Assembly: GCA_023415655.1 (NCBI GenBank)
Contig: JAEZKD010000013.1
Coordinates: 1 to 8,329 of the forward strand
Length of the DNA: 8,329 bases
Direction of reading: 5' to 3'
From: Bacillota bacterium
GTDB taxonomy: Bacteria > Bacillota > Clostridia > Lachnospirales > Lachnospiraceae
Part shown: in pieces, positions 1-6,910 of the stretch
How the letters are laid out: each line of letters starts with the position of its first letter
How positions within the stretch are numbered: position 1 is the first letter of the stretch
The notes under the pieces: model-generated
What the model was told of the DNA's origin: nothing
Seen by the model: the letters and a program-made list of their open reading frames with translations, nothing else
Database searches by the model: none
Translations under genes and position numbers: made by a program

Positions 1-1382
1 CGTCTTTCCTTTAATATGCTAATGTTTTCATTCACACGTTTTTTACTTAATGGATAGATAAATAGTAATGACATCGCAACTAAGAAGTATAAAATTGCTG
101 GAATTAAAGTGGCAATATTATAAATACCGTTTAATACCGATTGAGTCTGCACTTGTTGTGCGGAATTATATCCAATCCACTGCAATGCCCAACCGCCTAA
201 GCCACCTGCTACTGCTTGTCCAAGTTTACGCGCAAAGGAATATGCTCCATAGATCGTTCCATCTTCGCGTGTCCCTGTTCTTACTTCCTGATCATCGATA
301 ATATCTGTGATGAATGCCCACATAATCAAATTAAAGATACCAAAGCCAATAAATCCAATGAGATTAATAATGATATAAACCCACATAGATTCTGTATGGA
401 TGATAAATAACAGGAAGTTTGCAAGTGCTCCACACAGACATCCAAATACTCCAACTTCTTTTTTCCCAAACTTTTTGCTAATTGGTACTGCAAAAGGAGC
501 AAGTATGAATCCTGGTATCATACTGATGATACTCATAATCGCAACACCATTCTTATCCTTAAAATAATCAATAAAAAGATACTGATTGATTGTTGCATTC
601 ATAAGTTGAGCTGCAAGCACGCAAATCGCTGCAAGTACAATACCAAGCATAGAACGGCTTGTTACTAAAGCTTTCAGTGTCTGAACAATGCTTTGTTTTT
701 CTGAAGAACGTTTTTCTTCGACTTTTACTCTCTCTGTTGTATTAAAATAGCATACTAAGTAGCATAACATAGCGATGATAGAAAAAGCTCCTGCTACTAA
801 AGTAAATCTAGGTCCATTTACAATCTGATTACCAAATTCATCCGTAGAGTAAATTAGCATTGGAGCACCAACACCAACTACAAGGTTCGTAATCGTTGAA
901 CCGATACTACGGAACGTTGATAAGGAAGCACGGTCATCAGCTTCCGCACTTAAAACAGATGCCATAGAACCGTATGGTATATTAATTGCTGTATAACAAA
1001 TACTTCCCCAAAGAATATATGTAACAAACATGTATACGATACGTATCGTCATTGGTGCGTCTACTATCGCGCATTGATACATCAAAAAGCTTGCTAATGC
1101 AACTGGCCCACACATCCACTTCATCCATGGTCTGAATTTTCCATCTTTCGTTGCTTTCTTTTTATCTGCAATACGCCCCATCGTAATGTCTGTGAATGCA
1201 TCTAAGAATCTAGAAATTACAAATAAAGTTCCTACAATACCTGCATCGACACCTAGTACTTTCGTATAAAATACCATCAAATAAATACTGGCAAATAGAA
1301 ATGTAAAATCATTTCCAAAATTCCCAAACATGTAACCAATTTTGTCCCGTAAGCCAAAAGAACTAGTTAATTTTTTCCCCAT
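1..1382 (-). CDS. GPH-family sugar:cation symporter (MFS), C-terminus cut by window edge
   Basis: Reading the minus strand from the ATG at 1382 gives 460 uninterrupted codons to the window edge, close to the usual 450-500 residues of the family, so only the tail is missing. It begins MGKKLTSSFGLRDKIGYMFG. The hallmark of the glycoside-pentoside-hexuronide (GPH) symporters is visible: the D-x3-D-x2-MGR-x2-D loop at residues 61-73, followed by GKFRPW at 81-86. The C-terminal-half signature (D..E..TG.R..G..Y...F..K.G.A) lies near 355-388. The rest is a chain of hydrophobic segments consistent with a 12-helix inner-membrane carrier. An AAAGGA ribosome binding site lies 8 nt before the ATG. Family members (MelB, XynP, UidB) import sugars or glycosides with H+ or Na+. 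The substrate cannot be read from sequence; xylosides or other plant glycosides are a guess from the divergent AraC regulator and the xylA gene further along. Confidence 0.9.
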   Translation of the reverse strand, partial: MGKKLTSSFGLRDKIGYMFGNFGNDFTFLFASIYLMVFYTKVLGVDAGIVGTLFVISRFLDAFTDITMGRIADKKKATKDGKFRPWMKWMCGPVALASFLMYQCAIVDAPMTIRIVYMFVTYILWGSICYTAINIPYGSMASVLSAEADDRASLSTFRSIGSTITNLVVGVGAPMLIYSTDEFGNQIVNGPRFTLVAGAFSIIAMLCYLVCYFNTTERVKVEEKRSSEKQSIVQTLKALVTSRSMLGIVLAAICVLAAQLMNATINQYLFIDYFKDKNGVAIMSIISMIPGFILAPFAVPISKKFGKKEVGVFGCLCGALANFLLFIIHTESMWVYIIINLIGFIGFGIFNLIMWAFITDIIDDQEVRTGTREDGTIYGAYSFARKLGQAVAGGLGGWALQWIGYNSAQQVQTQSVLNGIYNIATLIPAILYFLVAMSLLFIYPLSKKRVNENISILKER

Positions 1383-1401
1383 AATAAATATCCTTTCCTT
1401 T

Positions 1402-1442
1402 TTGTTATTTTTCTAACAATCGCATTTTATCAAATTTTTGAT
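1402..1442. promoter_or_regulatory. Symporter promoter region with two small palindromes
   Basis: The minus strand carries an extended -10 (TGATAAAAT, 1424-1432) about 42 nt before the symporter ATG; the matching -35 region is poor (CACGCA). Two inverted repeats sit on it: ATCAAA-TT-TTTGAT at 1429-1442, overlapping the -10, and TTGTTA-6 nt-TAACAA at 1402-1419, near the expected transcript start. Their placement would suit operators controlling the symporter. A weak -35 with an extended -10 is typical of promoters needing an activator, which would fit the divergent AraC protein. The arms are short and AT-rich, so chance is a real alternative. Confidence 0.4.
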
Positions 1443-1495
1443 TCTATGCGTGAGTGTTTTTTTTAGATTTTACAGGAATATTTTTATATGATTTC

Positions 1496-1524
1496 TTGCA
1501 TTTCTTTTTCATTTATATCATAAT
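1496..1524 (+). promoter_or_regulatory. Sigma-A promoter of the AraC regulator gene
   Basis: TTGCAT (1496-1501) and CATAAT (1519-1524) are separated by exactly 17 nt. Transcription would start near 1531, about 30 nt before the ATG at 1562. Because this promoter lies downstream of the first ATG of the open frame (1454), it supports the shorter protein. Confidence 0.6.
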
Positions 1525-1547
1525 AAGTTGGTGCATTATTTATTTAC

Positions 1548-1552
1548 AAAGG
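1548..1552 (+). promoter_or_regulatory. Ribosome binding site that sets the AraC regulator start
   Basis: AAAGG lies 9 nt upstream of the ATG at 1562. The upstream in-frame ATG at 1454 has no comparable site, and the 36 extra residues it would add are an improbable hydrophobic, Phe/Ile-rich run. Confidence 0.65.
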
Positions 1553-1561
1553 ATTAACGTT

Positions 1562-2803
1562 ATGGGATATAATATCGAACTTCAATTTTTAACAAACATG
1601 CTGCAAAAATACAACTTGCAAGTATTAAAACTGACAAAAGAAACTCTTTATGATTCCTATGTAGATCTTGGTCTACGTGTACAACTCAATCAAGCGAAAC
1701 ACTATCATCAATTACTTTCTGATGCCATCAACCTAATGAAACCTCATACGATATATCAAGTGAGCGACCAATTTGGGTGTAACTATGTCTTTCTGGAATT
1801 AGCACATACCTCCCAAAAGGAATATTTATTTATTGGCCCATATCTCACAGAATCACCCTCCAATGAACAACTTTTAGACTTGATAGAACAACTTTCCCTG
1901 CCAACACAGTTATCAGCTGTGATCGAGCGATACTACCATGTTGTTCCTGTAATTCCTGAGCGAAGTACAATTCTCATTCCAGTTGAGACCTTCGCTGAAC
2001 ACATTTGGAACGGAAGCAATAATTTCAATGTACGTGATATCAATCTGGAATTGTCTACCGATTCTTCGTTCCTATCAGGGGCAAACACCTATGTGACTGA
2101 AGATGAAGTAAGTTCCTCGATGAATCGGATTGAAGCTCTTTATACTTATGAAAAGGAATTAATGTTGGCAGTTTCTCTTGGATTAACACATAAAGCAGAT
2201 AGTCTTTTTTCTGGACTTTCCATTCATAAATTTGAAAAACGCTCGACAAATTCTGTTCGAAATATGCAAAATTACTGTATTATAATGAATACGCTAATGA
2301 GAAAAGCTGCTGAACAGGGTGGAGTCCATCCTTTCCACCTCAATGGTATCTCTACCTCTTTTGCACACAAAATTGAATCACTCACTACCGCTACGGATGG
2401 TCTAAAGCTCATTGTTGATATCTTCCGAGCTTATTGTCGTTTAGTGAAGAAACATTCCACTAACCAATATTCCGCGCCAATCCAAAAAACAATTTTATAT
2501 ATAGAAACGAACTTGAGTGACAATCTAAGTCTAAAGAACCTTGCAAAAATTAATAATTTCAACGACTGTTATCTTTCTGCACTATTTAAAAAGGAAACAG
2601 GAAAAACACTGACTGATTTCATCACTGAGCAACGAATTCAACGAGCCAATAAGCTTCTTGCTTCTAGCACCTTACCGATACAGACCATCGCACAAAACTG
2701 TGGATTCTCTGATGTGAATTATTTTTCAAAAACATTTAAGAAGAAAATGCAAAAATCACCGAGTGAATATCGTAATAATACTCAGGGTTTATTTCCAAAA
2801 TAA
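1562..2803 (+). CDS. AraC-family transcriptional regulator
   Basis: 413 residues from the chosen ATG at 1562; the frame is open back to 1454, but the promoter and ribosome binding site argue for this start. The C-terminal ~100 residues form the double helix-turn-helix DNA-binding domain of the AraC/XylS family. The first HTH is at about 323-347 (SLKNLAKINNFNDCYLSALF), then a linker helix with the LTDFITEQRIQRANKLL pattern. The second HTH and family signature run from about 373 to 404 (IAQNCGFSDVNYFSKTFKK, then SPSEYR). Residues 1-300 are an unrecognised sensor region; its segment YLFIGPYL (88-95) recurs, as I recall, in AraC-type proteins of Clostridia. It is transcribed divergently from the GPH symporter with 179 nt between the starts, so it most likely activates that gene in response to the transported sugar. 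The effector is unknown. The gene ends at the bidirectional terminator downstream. Confidence 0.92.
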   Translation: MGYNIELQFLTNMLQKYNLQVLKLTKETLYDSYVDLGLRVQLNQAKHYHQLLSDAINLMKPHTIYQVSDQFGCNYVFLELAHTSQKEYLFIGPYLTESPSNEQLLDLIEQLSLPTQLSAVIERYYHVVPVIPERSTILIPVETFAEHIWNGSNNFNVRDINLELSTDSSFLSGANTYVTEDEVSSSMNRIEALYTYEKELMLAVSLGLTHKADSLFSGLSIHKFEKRSTNSVRNMQNYCIIMNTLMRKAAEQGGVHPFHLNGISTSFAHKIESLTTATDGLKLIVDIFRAYCRLVKKHSTNQYSAPIQKTILYIETNLSDNLSLKNLAKINNFNDCYLSALFKKETGKTLTDFITEQRIQRANKLLASSTLPIQTIAQNCGFSDVNYFSKTFKKKMQKSPSEYRNNTQGLFPK

Positions 2804-2841
2804 AGTATTACTTACATAAAACAATACTTTAACTGAAGCAA

Positions 2842-2887
2842 AAAAGAAGAACGATAGGAATCAGAGGATTCTTATCGTTCTTCTTTT
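2842..2887. terminator. Bidirectional rho-independent terminator, 21-bp stem
   Basis: Left arm 2842-2862 and right arm 2867-2887 pair over 21 bp with a single G-U (2857/2872) and an AGAG loop. The plus-strand transcript ends the stem in TCTTTT, and the minus-strand transcript ends in TCTTTTTT (from the A run at 2840-2845). It sits between the convergent AraC regulator and purine permease genes and can serve both. Confidence 0.9.
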
Positions 2888-2965
2888 ATATACATATTCC
2901 ATATTCGTTTCAGAAACAACGTAGCTTCTCATCTTGAGAGTTGCGTAGATAAATATCTAAACTCC

Positions 2966-4375
2966 TTATATTATCGCCACCAATACGAAGTTTAGAATAA
3001 AGAGTATTGTTGAAACCCAAAGAGCAGGATTAATTTCTTTGATTTGATTTTTACAGATCTTAACAATGATGTAAAAGATAAAGCCAGCTGCGATACCATA
3101 TGAGATACTATAGCAAAGCGCCATGAAAATACCTGCAAAGAATGCTGGAACTGCTTCCTCTAAATCATCCCATTTTACTTCCTTAAAGGAAGAAAGCATC
3201 ATAACACCAACAATAATAAGAGCTGGTGCAGTTGCTGCACTTGGCACCGCACTAATAACTGGAGCAAAGAATGCACTAACTGCAAATAAAATTGCTACTA
3301 CAACACTAGTAAGACCTGTACGTCCACCAGCACCAATACCAGCAGCACTCTCTACGTATGTTGTTACGTTGGAGGTACCAAAAATTGCACCAATCGTTGT
3401 AGCTGTAGAATCAGCAAATAAAGCCTTATCCATCTTTGATTTTAAACCTGAACTGTTTTCTAATGCTGCTTCATCTTCTTCAGAGAAGATACCAGTTTTT
3501 CTTCCAGTACCGATGAAGGTACCGATGGAATCAAAGGTATCGGATAAGCTAAATGCAAAAATAGTCATAAGAACGATTGGAAGCTTGCTAATATCACTGA
3601 ATAAAGAAAGTAATCCTGGATTACCAAACGCCGCCAAAAAGGTTTCTGGAAGCTGGGAACATGCTTCACTAAAGCTCATGCTTGTTCCAATACTTGTGAC
3701 ACCAAATGGAATACCAAGAAGTGTTGTTACCACAATACCAATAAAGATTGCTCCTTTTACTTTACGAATCAATAGAATCACTGTTAATACAATACCAAAG
3801 ATTGCAAGTAACACGGCAGGGGTATTGAGAGTTACGATTGCAGGAACTGCTGATGAGTTCGCAATTACAGTACCACTGTCAAGTTGAACATAAGTACCAG
3901 GATCAGATGTAAAATTAATAAGACCTGCATTCTTAATGCCTATGTATGCAATGAAGATACCAATACCTCCACCGATTGCATTCTGCAAGCTATGAGGGAT
4001 TGCTTTAATAATTAATTTACGGATTTTTGTAACTGTAATAAATACGTTCACCAAACCACAAATTAAAACCATTGCCAATGCTTCTTCCCAAGTAAAGCCA
4101 AGCTGGAAAACAACTGTGAAAACGAAAAATGCATTCAAACCCATTCCAGGTGCTTGTGCATATGGAACATTGGCAACCAATGCCATAACTAAGGTTCCAA
4201 TGATAGACGCAATGATCGTAGATAAAAATACCGCACCCCAAGGCATACCAGCCTGTGAAAGCATATTGGGATTAACCATAATAATGTAAGCCATTGCAAA
4301 AAATGTAGTAAAACCGGCAATGATCTCGGTACGTACGTTCGTACCATTTTCTTTGAGTTTAAAGTATCTCTCCAT
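2966..4375 (-). CDS. NCS2/AzgA-type purine-base permease (adenine/hypoxanthine/guanine)
   Basis: 469 residues starting MERYFKLKENGTNVRTEIIA. The frame is open 14 codons further up, but an AGGAGG just before the ATG at 4375 and the family's usual N-terminus (a soluble leader, then TEIIAGFTTF) fix this start. Family marks include NPNML (35-39), the AQAPGMGLNAFF segment (74-84), NAIGGGIG (132-139), the FSLSDTFDSIGTFIG segment (275-289) and FADSTATTIGAIFGTSNVTTYVESAAGIGAGGRTG-like residues at 320-354. These match the AzgA/PbuG branch of the NCS2 (nucleobase:cation symporter-2) permeases, inner-membrane proteins that bring adenine, hypoxanthine or guanine into the cell with protons. Length is normal (430-480). 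Which purine it prefers cannot be decided here, so no symbol is given. It is monocistronic and has no purine riboswitch in its leader. Confidence 0.93.
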   Translation of the reverse strand: MERYFKLKENGTNVRTEIIAGFTTFFAMAYIIMVNPNMLSQAGMPWGAVFLSTIIASIIGTLVMALVANVPYAQAPGMGLNAFFVFTVVFQLGFTWEEALAMVLICGLVNVFITVTKIRKLIIKAIPHSLQNAIGGGIGIFIAYIGIKNAGLINFTSDPGTYVQLDSGTVIANSSAVPAIVTLNTPAVLLAIFGIVLTVILLIRKVKGAIFIGIVVTTLLGIPFGVTSIGTSMSFSEACSQLPETFLAAFGNPGLLSLFSDISKLPIVLMTIFAFSLSDTFDSIGTFIGTGRKTGIFSEEDEAALENSSGLKSKMDKALFADSTATTIGAIFGTSNVTTYVESAAGIGAGGRTGLTSVVVAILFAVSAFFAPVISAVPSAATAPALIIVGVMMLSSFKEVKWDDLEEAVPAFFAGIFMALCYSISYGIAAGFIFYIIVKICKNQIKEINPALWVSTILFILNFVLVAII

Positions 4376-4379
4376 ATTT

Positions 4380-4385
4380 CCTCCT
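4380..4385 (-). promoter_or_regulatory. Ribosome binding site that sets the purine permease start
   Basis: A perfect AGGAGG lies 4 nt before the ATG at 4375. The longer frame from 4417 has no such site, and its ATG lies upstream of the expected transcript start. Confidence 0.8.
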
Positions 4386-4407
4386 AATTTGTGATGAGTA
4401 CTAATAA

Positions 4408-4436
4408 ATATTACCAATTCTGCCTTTTTTCGTCAA
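4408..4436 (-). promoter_or_regulatory. Strong sigma-A promoter of the purine permease gene
   Basis: On the minus strand TTGACG (4431-4436), a 17-nt spacer and TAATAT (4408-4413), with TGG immediately before the -10, giving an extended -10. The transcript should start near 4401, leaving a leader of about 25 nt, too short for a purine riboswitch or a long attenuator. Confidence 0.8.
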
Positions 4437-4559
4437 CGGATATTTCCATCTTTACTTATTATCATTTTTAATGTTATTATTCAAAATCTCTAATAAATAC
4501 TCTTTAAACAAGCTTTTGGTTTATACTACATACAAAATCAACTTATATATACAGAACAA

Positions 4560-4576
4560 AGTGTGCTTTGCACACT
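4560..4576 (-). terminator. Possible terminator after the YCII-domain gene
   Basis: A perfect 7-bp stem (AGTGTGC / GCACACT) with a 3-nt loop, followed on the minus strand by TTGTTCTG. It lies about 35 nt past the stop of the YCII-domain gene. The stem is GC-rich for this DNA, but the T run is broken, so activity is uncertain. Confidence 0.5.
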
Positions 4577-4611
4577 CTCACGATTAATATAAGTCTACGG
4601 GAATTATTACA

Positions 4612-4965
4612 TTATCCAAAAACTTGACGTAATTCAATTTGCCCTTCACCAAAGCCCTGAGGATCTGGTGCTCTCATTGCCCATTCGATTGCTTCTTCTC
4701 TTGACTTAACATCAATTAAAAAGAAACCGGCAATCAGTTCTTTCGTATCTGTGAATGGTCCTTCCGTAACAATAGGACTTTCTCCTGGATTTTGATATGA
4801 GATACGAATCCCATTGGAGCTTGGATGTAGACCCTTGGCCATAACCTTTACACCCGCCTTCTCTAAATCCTCATTGTATTGATCCATCTGTTGCATGAGT
4901 TCTTGACTTGGAAGATTACCTGCCTCTGAATTCTTTGATGCTTTTACAAGTAACATGAATAACAT
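4612..4965 (-). CDS. YCII-related (DGPF-domain) small protein
   Basis: 117 residues, a normal length for the DGPF branch of the YCII-related family (Pfam YCII, PF03795). The family signature is plain at 67-83, read here as TEGPFTDTKELIAGFFL, with Glu in place of the usual Asp of D-G-P-F. It is followed by the typical S.EEAIEWA.R.P helix at 89-100 and a C-terminal IELRQVFG. The N-terminus MLFMLLVKAS is the first strand of the ferredoxin-like fold, not a signal peptide. A strong AAGGAGG lies 6 nt before the ATG, supporting the start at 4965. Proteins of this family are small cytoplasmic dimers of mostly unknown role. Some sit beside ECF sigma factors, but no such gene is near here. It is flanked by non-coding DNA on both sides and appears to be transcribed alone. 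Confidence 0.88.
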   Translation of the reverse strand: MLFMLLVKASKNSEAGNLPSQELMQQMDQYNEDLEKAGVKVMAKGLHPSSNGIRISYQNPGESPIVTEGPFTDTKELIAGFFLIDVKSREEAIEWAMRAPDPQGFGEGQIELRQVFG

Positions 4966-4990
4966 GGTTTCCCTCCTTCATAATGAATTC

Positions 4991-5053
4991 TATTGGATAC
5001 CTCGATTGAAGAGGTAAGTTGCATTGAATAACACACGGTAGTAATATCCAATA
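4991..5053 (-). repeat. Nested inverted repeats in the leader of the YCII gene
   Basis: TATTGGATA (4991-4999) is the exact reverse complement of TATCCAATA (5045-5053), with 45 nt between. Inside lies TACCTC-7 nt-GAGGTA (4998-5016), which shares two bases with the outer left arm, so the two stems would partly compete in RNA. The element ends 25 nt upstream of the YCII start codon. It could be a leader RNA structure or operator sites. Confidence 0.45.
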
Positions 5054-5077
5054 TATTATCACTATAATAAGATGAAC

Positions 5078-5140
5078 TACCATGTATCATAATAATACCA
5101 TATAATTACTAGGAATACCAGATAATTACTTAGGATTCCA
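5078..5140. repeat. Imperfect tandem direct repeats, ~20-nt period
   Basis: TACCA occurs at 5078, 5096 and 5116, with a TTCCA at 5136, so the spacing is 18, 20 and 20 nt. The two central copies are almost identical: ATACCATATAATTACTAGGA (5095-5114) and the following unit at 5115-5135, which differs by one substitution and one inserted T. Outer copies share only the start of the unit. Two helical turns between copies would place them on one DNA face, as for protein-binding sites, but local duplication alone would also explain it. Confidence 0.55.
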
Positions 5141-5312
5141 TAAAATCACATTCGATTATCCAAATAAATAGAAAGATATCAAAAACGAATAAAAGCCTTC
5201 CAGCTTCTTCCCAGATAACTTACTCCTGAGATAAATGAAACCGAAAGACTTCTATTCAAGGATAGGATATTATACTCAAAAAATGATTTCTAATAAATTA
5301 ATGTTGTCAAAA

Positions 5313-6632
5313 CTATTTCGTTTCCATGATGTACTGATTTAAAATGCTCTCTAATAGTTCTTGACGACCGGATACATTAGGTGTAACTCCATTCTCTAAT
5401 GCATAAGCTTCTAATTCTTTAAATCCAACTTTGCCTTCTACAATGTTCTTACCAATACCTTCTTTGTAGCTTGCATAGCGTTTCTCTTTAAAATCTTCAA
5501 ATACTCTATCTTCAATTAATTTGGCAGCTACTTTTAAGCCTCTTGCAAATGCATCCATACCTGCAATGTAAGCATAAAATAAATCATCTTCTTCAAAGGA
5601 AGCTCTTCTTACTTTGGAGTCAAAGTTTAATCCGCCAGTTTTAAATCCACCATCTAATAAGATTTCATACATAGCAAGAGTAGTATCATAAACATTCGTA
5701 GGGAACTGATCAGTATCCCATCCAAGTAACATATCACCCTGATTTGCATCAACACTACCAAGAGCACCATTGATACGGCTCTGATTTAATTCATGTTGGA
5801 ATGTATGTTGTGCAAGTGTAGCATGGTTAGCTTCAATGTTAAGTTTAAAGTAATCCTGTAAATTGTATTTTCTCAAGAAAGAAATAACAGTTGCTGCATC
5901 AAAATCATATTGATGTTTGGTTGGTTCCTTTGGCTTTGGCTCGATTAATAGCTGTCCTGTAAAACCAATCTCTTTTGCATAATCTACAGCCATTCTAAGT
6001 AATCTTGCAAGATTGTCAAGCTCTAATGCAGTGTCTGTGTTCAATAAGGTTTCATAACCTTCACGGCCACCCCAGAATACATAGTTTTCTCCGCCTAACT
6101 CTTTTGTGATTTCCATTGCTTTCTTAATCTGAGCTGCTGCATAAGCAAAAACAGTTGCATTACAAGAAGTTCCAGCACCATGCACAAATCTATCATGACC
6201 AAATGCATTGGTTGTTCCCCATAAACACTTAATTCCTGTTCTAGCCATCTCTTCTTTAATAACTCCAACAATGACATCAAGTCTTTCATTCGTTTCTTTT
6301 AAATCCTTGCCCATTGGAGCAATGTCTCTGTCGTGGAAACAGAAATATGGAATCTGAGCCTTTTCCATAAATTCAAATGCTGCATGAACACGTTCAATTG
6401 CTTTTTCCATACAATCTTCTGTATTATCCCATGGACGGAACATACTTGGACCACCAAATGGGTCATTCCCCATATATGTAAGAGTATGCCAATAAGACAT
6501 TGCAAATCTAAGCTGCTCTTTCATGGTTTTTCCCATTACTACCTCATCGGGATTATAGTATTTGAATGCCAGTGGATTCTTGCTTTCTGGACCTTCATAA
6601 TTTATTTTGCCAATACCATTAAAATAACTCAT
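5313..6632 (-). CDS. xylA: Xylose isomerase
   Basis: 439 residues, the size of the longer class II xylose isomerases. The cytoplasmic enzyme converts D-xylose to D-xylulose (and D-glucose to D-fructose) with two divalent metals. All expected active-site residues are present: the catalytic pair His100 and Asp103 in CFHDRD, Glu231 and Lys233 in IEPKPKEPTKHQYDF, Glu267 and His270 in NIEANHATLA, Asp295 in GSVDANQGD, Asp306 and Asp308 in GWDTDQFPTN, and Asp338 in GLNFDSKVRR. VFWGGREGYETL (185-196) is also diagnostic. AAGGAGG lies 5 nt before the ATG at 6632, and the N-terminus (…YEGPESKNPLAFKYY) aligns with the family, so the start is secure. The gene appears to stand alone: no xylulokinase, xylose transporter or xylR is adjacent. 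Its promoter overlaps a XylR-like operator, suggesting induction by xylose. Confidence 0.98.
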   Translation of the reverse strand: MSYFNGIGKINYEGPESKNPLAFKYYNPDEVVMGKTMKEQLRFAMSYWHTLTYMGNDPFGGPSMFRPWDNTEDCMEKAIERVHAAFEFMEKAQIPYFCFHDRDIAPMGKDLKETNERLDVIVGVIKEEMARTGIKCLWGTTNAFGHDRFVHGAGTSCNATVFAYAAAQIKKAMEITKELGGENYVFWGGREGYETLLNTDTALELDNLARLLRMAVDYAKEIGFTGQLLIEPKPKEPTKHQYDFDAATVISFLRKYNLQDYFKLNIEANHATLAQHTFQHELNQSRINGALGSVDANQGDMLLGWDTDQFPTNVYDTTLAMYEILLDGGFKTGGLNFDSKVRRASFEEDDLFYAYIAGMDAFARGLKVAAKLIEDRVFEDFKEKRYASYKEGIGKNIVEGKVGFKELEAYALENGVTPNVSGRQELLESILNQYIMETK

Positions 6633-6650
6633 AATTTCCTCCTTATTTAT

Positions 6651-6671
6651 TTAGTTTAGTGAGCGAACTAA
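6651..6671. promoter_or_regulatory. XylR-like operator in front of xylA
   Basis: A 21-bp inverted repeat: TTAGTTT (6651-6657), a 7-nt centre and GAACTAA (6665-6671), pairing in 6 of 7 positions. The outer TTAGTTT/GAACTAA halves match the arms of Gram-positive XylR (ROK-family repressor) operators as I know them. It lies between the xylA promoter and its ribosome binding site, at about +4 to +24 of the transcript, where a repressor would block transcription in the absence of xylose. Confidence 0.7.
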
Positions 6672-6681
6672 TTATAATTTA

Positions 6682-6710
6682 AATCTACTATAATTTTCTA
6701 TTTTTGTCAA
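6682..6710 (-). promoter_or_regulatory. Sigma-A promoter of xylA
   Basis: On the minus strand a consensus TTGACA (6705-6710), a 17-nt spacer and TAGATT (6682-6687, 4 of 6 matches). The expected transcript start is near 6675, at the edge of the inverted repeat, giving a leader of about 43 nt. Confidence 0.72.
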
Positions 6711-6836
6711 TATGTATTTGGTTAATAGTAAAAATAAATTTAAAGAACCTTTTAGAATTATAAATATGATGTACTACAAACAATACATCTTCTAGACTTT
6801 TACAATACTAAGTTAGTACTTCTATGTATACCAACC

Positions 6837-6869
6837 AAAAAGTGGTTAGCCGTTACACAGCTAACCACT
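6837..6869 (-). terminator. Rho-independent terminator of the DUF4397 gene
   Basis: A perfect 10-bp stem (AGTGGTTAGC / GCTAACCACT) with a 9-nt loop, ending on the minus strand in TTTTT. It lies about 40 nt past the DUF4397 stop and shields the xylA promoter from readthrough. Confidence 0.88.
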
Positions 6870-6910
6870 AATCTTTAAACCAATTTACCTTCGGTTTTAC
6901 TATTTATGAA

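Larger units (their letters stand above)
4979..5312. other. Gene-free 334-bp region between xylA and the YCII gene
   Basis: No credible ORF on either strand. It holds nested inverted repeats next to the YCII gene, a run of imperfect ~20-nt direct repeats in the middle, and promoter-like boxes near the xylA end. On the minus strand these are TTGACA at 5305-5310 and TATAAT at 5269-5274, which are 30 nt apart and so not a pair. No strong intrinsic terminator follows xylA; the nearest hairpin (a 4-bp AAGC/GCTT stem near 5195-5210) is weak. Transcription could therefore continue from xylA, or start near 5262, and read through to the YCII gene. Confidence 0.6.

Noticed and set aside
68..410. Two overlapping plus-strand frames of 77 and 64 codons
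   Set aside because: Both are antisense to the GPH symporter, which has clear family motifs through this stretch, and neither product looks like a protein.
1454..1561. 36-residue hydrophobic N-terminal extension of the AraC regulator, resembling a membrane anchor
   Set aside because: The likely promoter (1496-1524) and ribosome binding site (1548-1552) lie inside it, so it is not expected to be translated.
3123..3887. 254-codon open frame on the plus strand
   Set aside because: It lies wholly antisense to the well-supported purine permease, its product resembles no protein and is biased to Ala/Val/Ile/Pro, and it is explained by the mirrored codon pattern of the permease gene.
4376..4611. 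Purine riboswitch upstream of the permease
   Set aside because: I found none of the conserved junction sequence of purine riboswitches, and the promoter leaves only about 25 nt of leader.
5078..5140. CRISPR-like array
   Set aside because: The repeats are adjacent with no unique spacers, imperfect and few, and no cas gene is present.
6333..6659. 108-codon plus-strand frame overlapping the start of xylA
   Set aside because: It is antisense to the N-terminal coding region of xylA and covers its ribosome binding site; the product is Phe/Ile/His-rich nonsense without a ribosome binding site.
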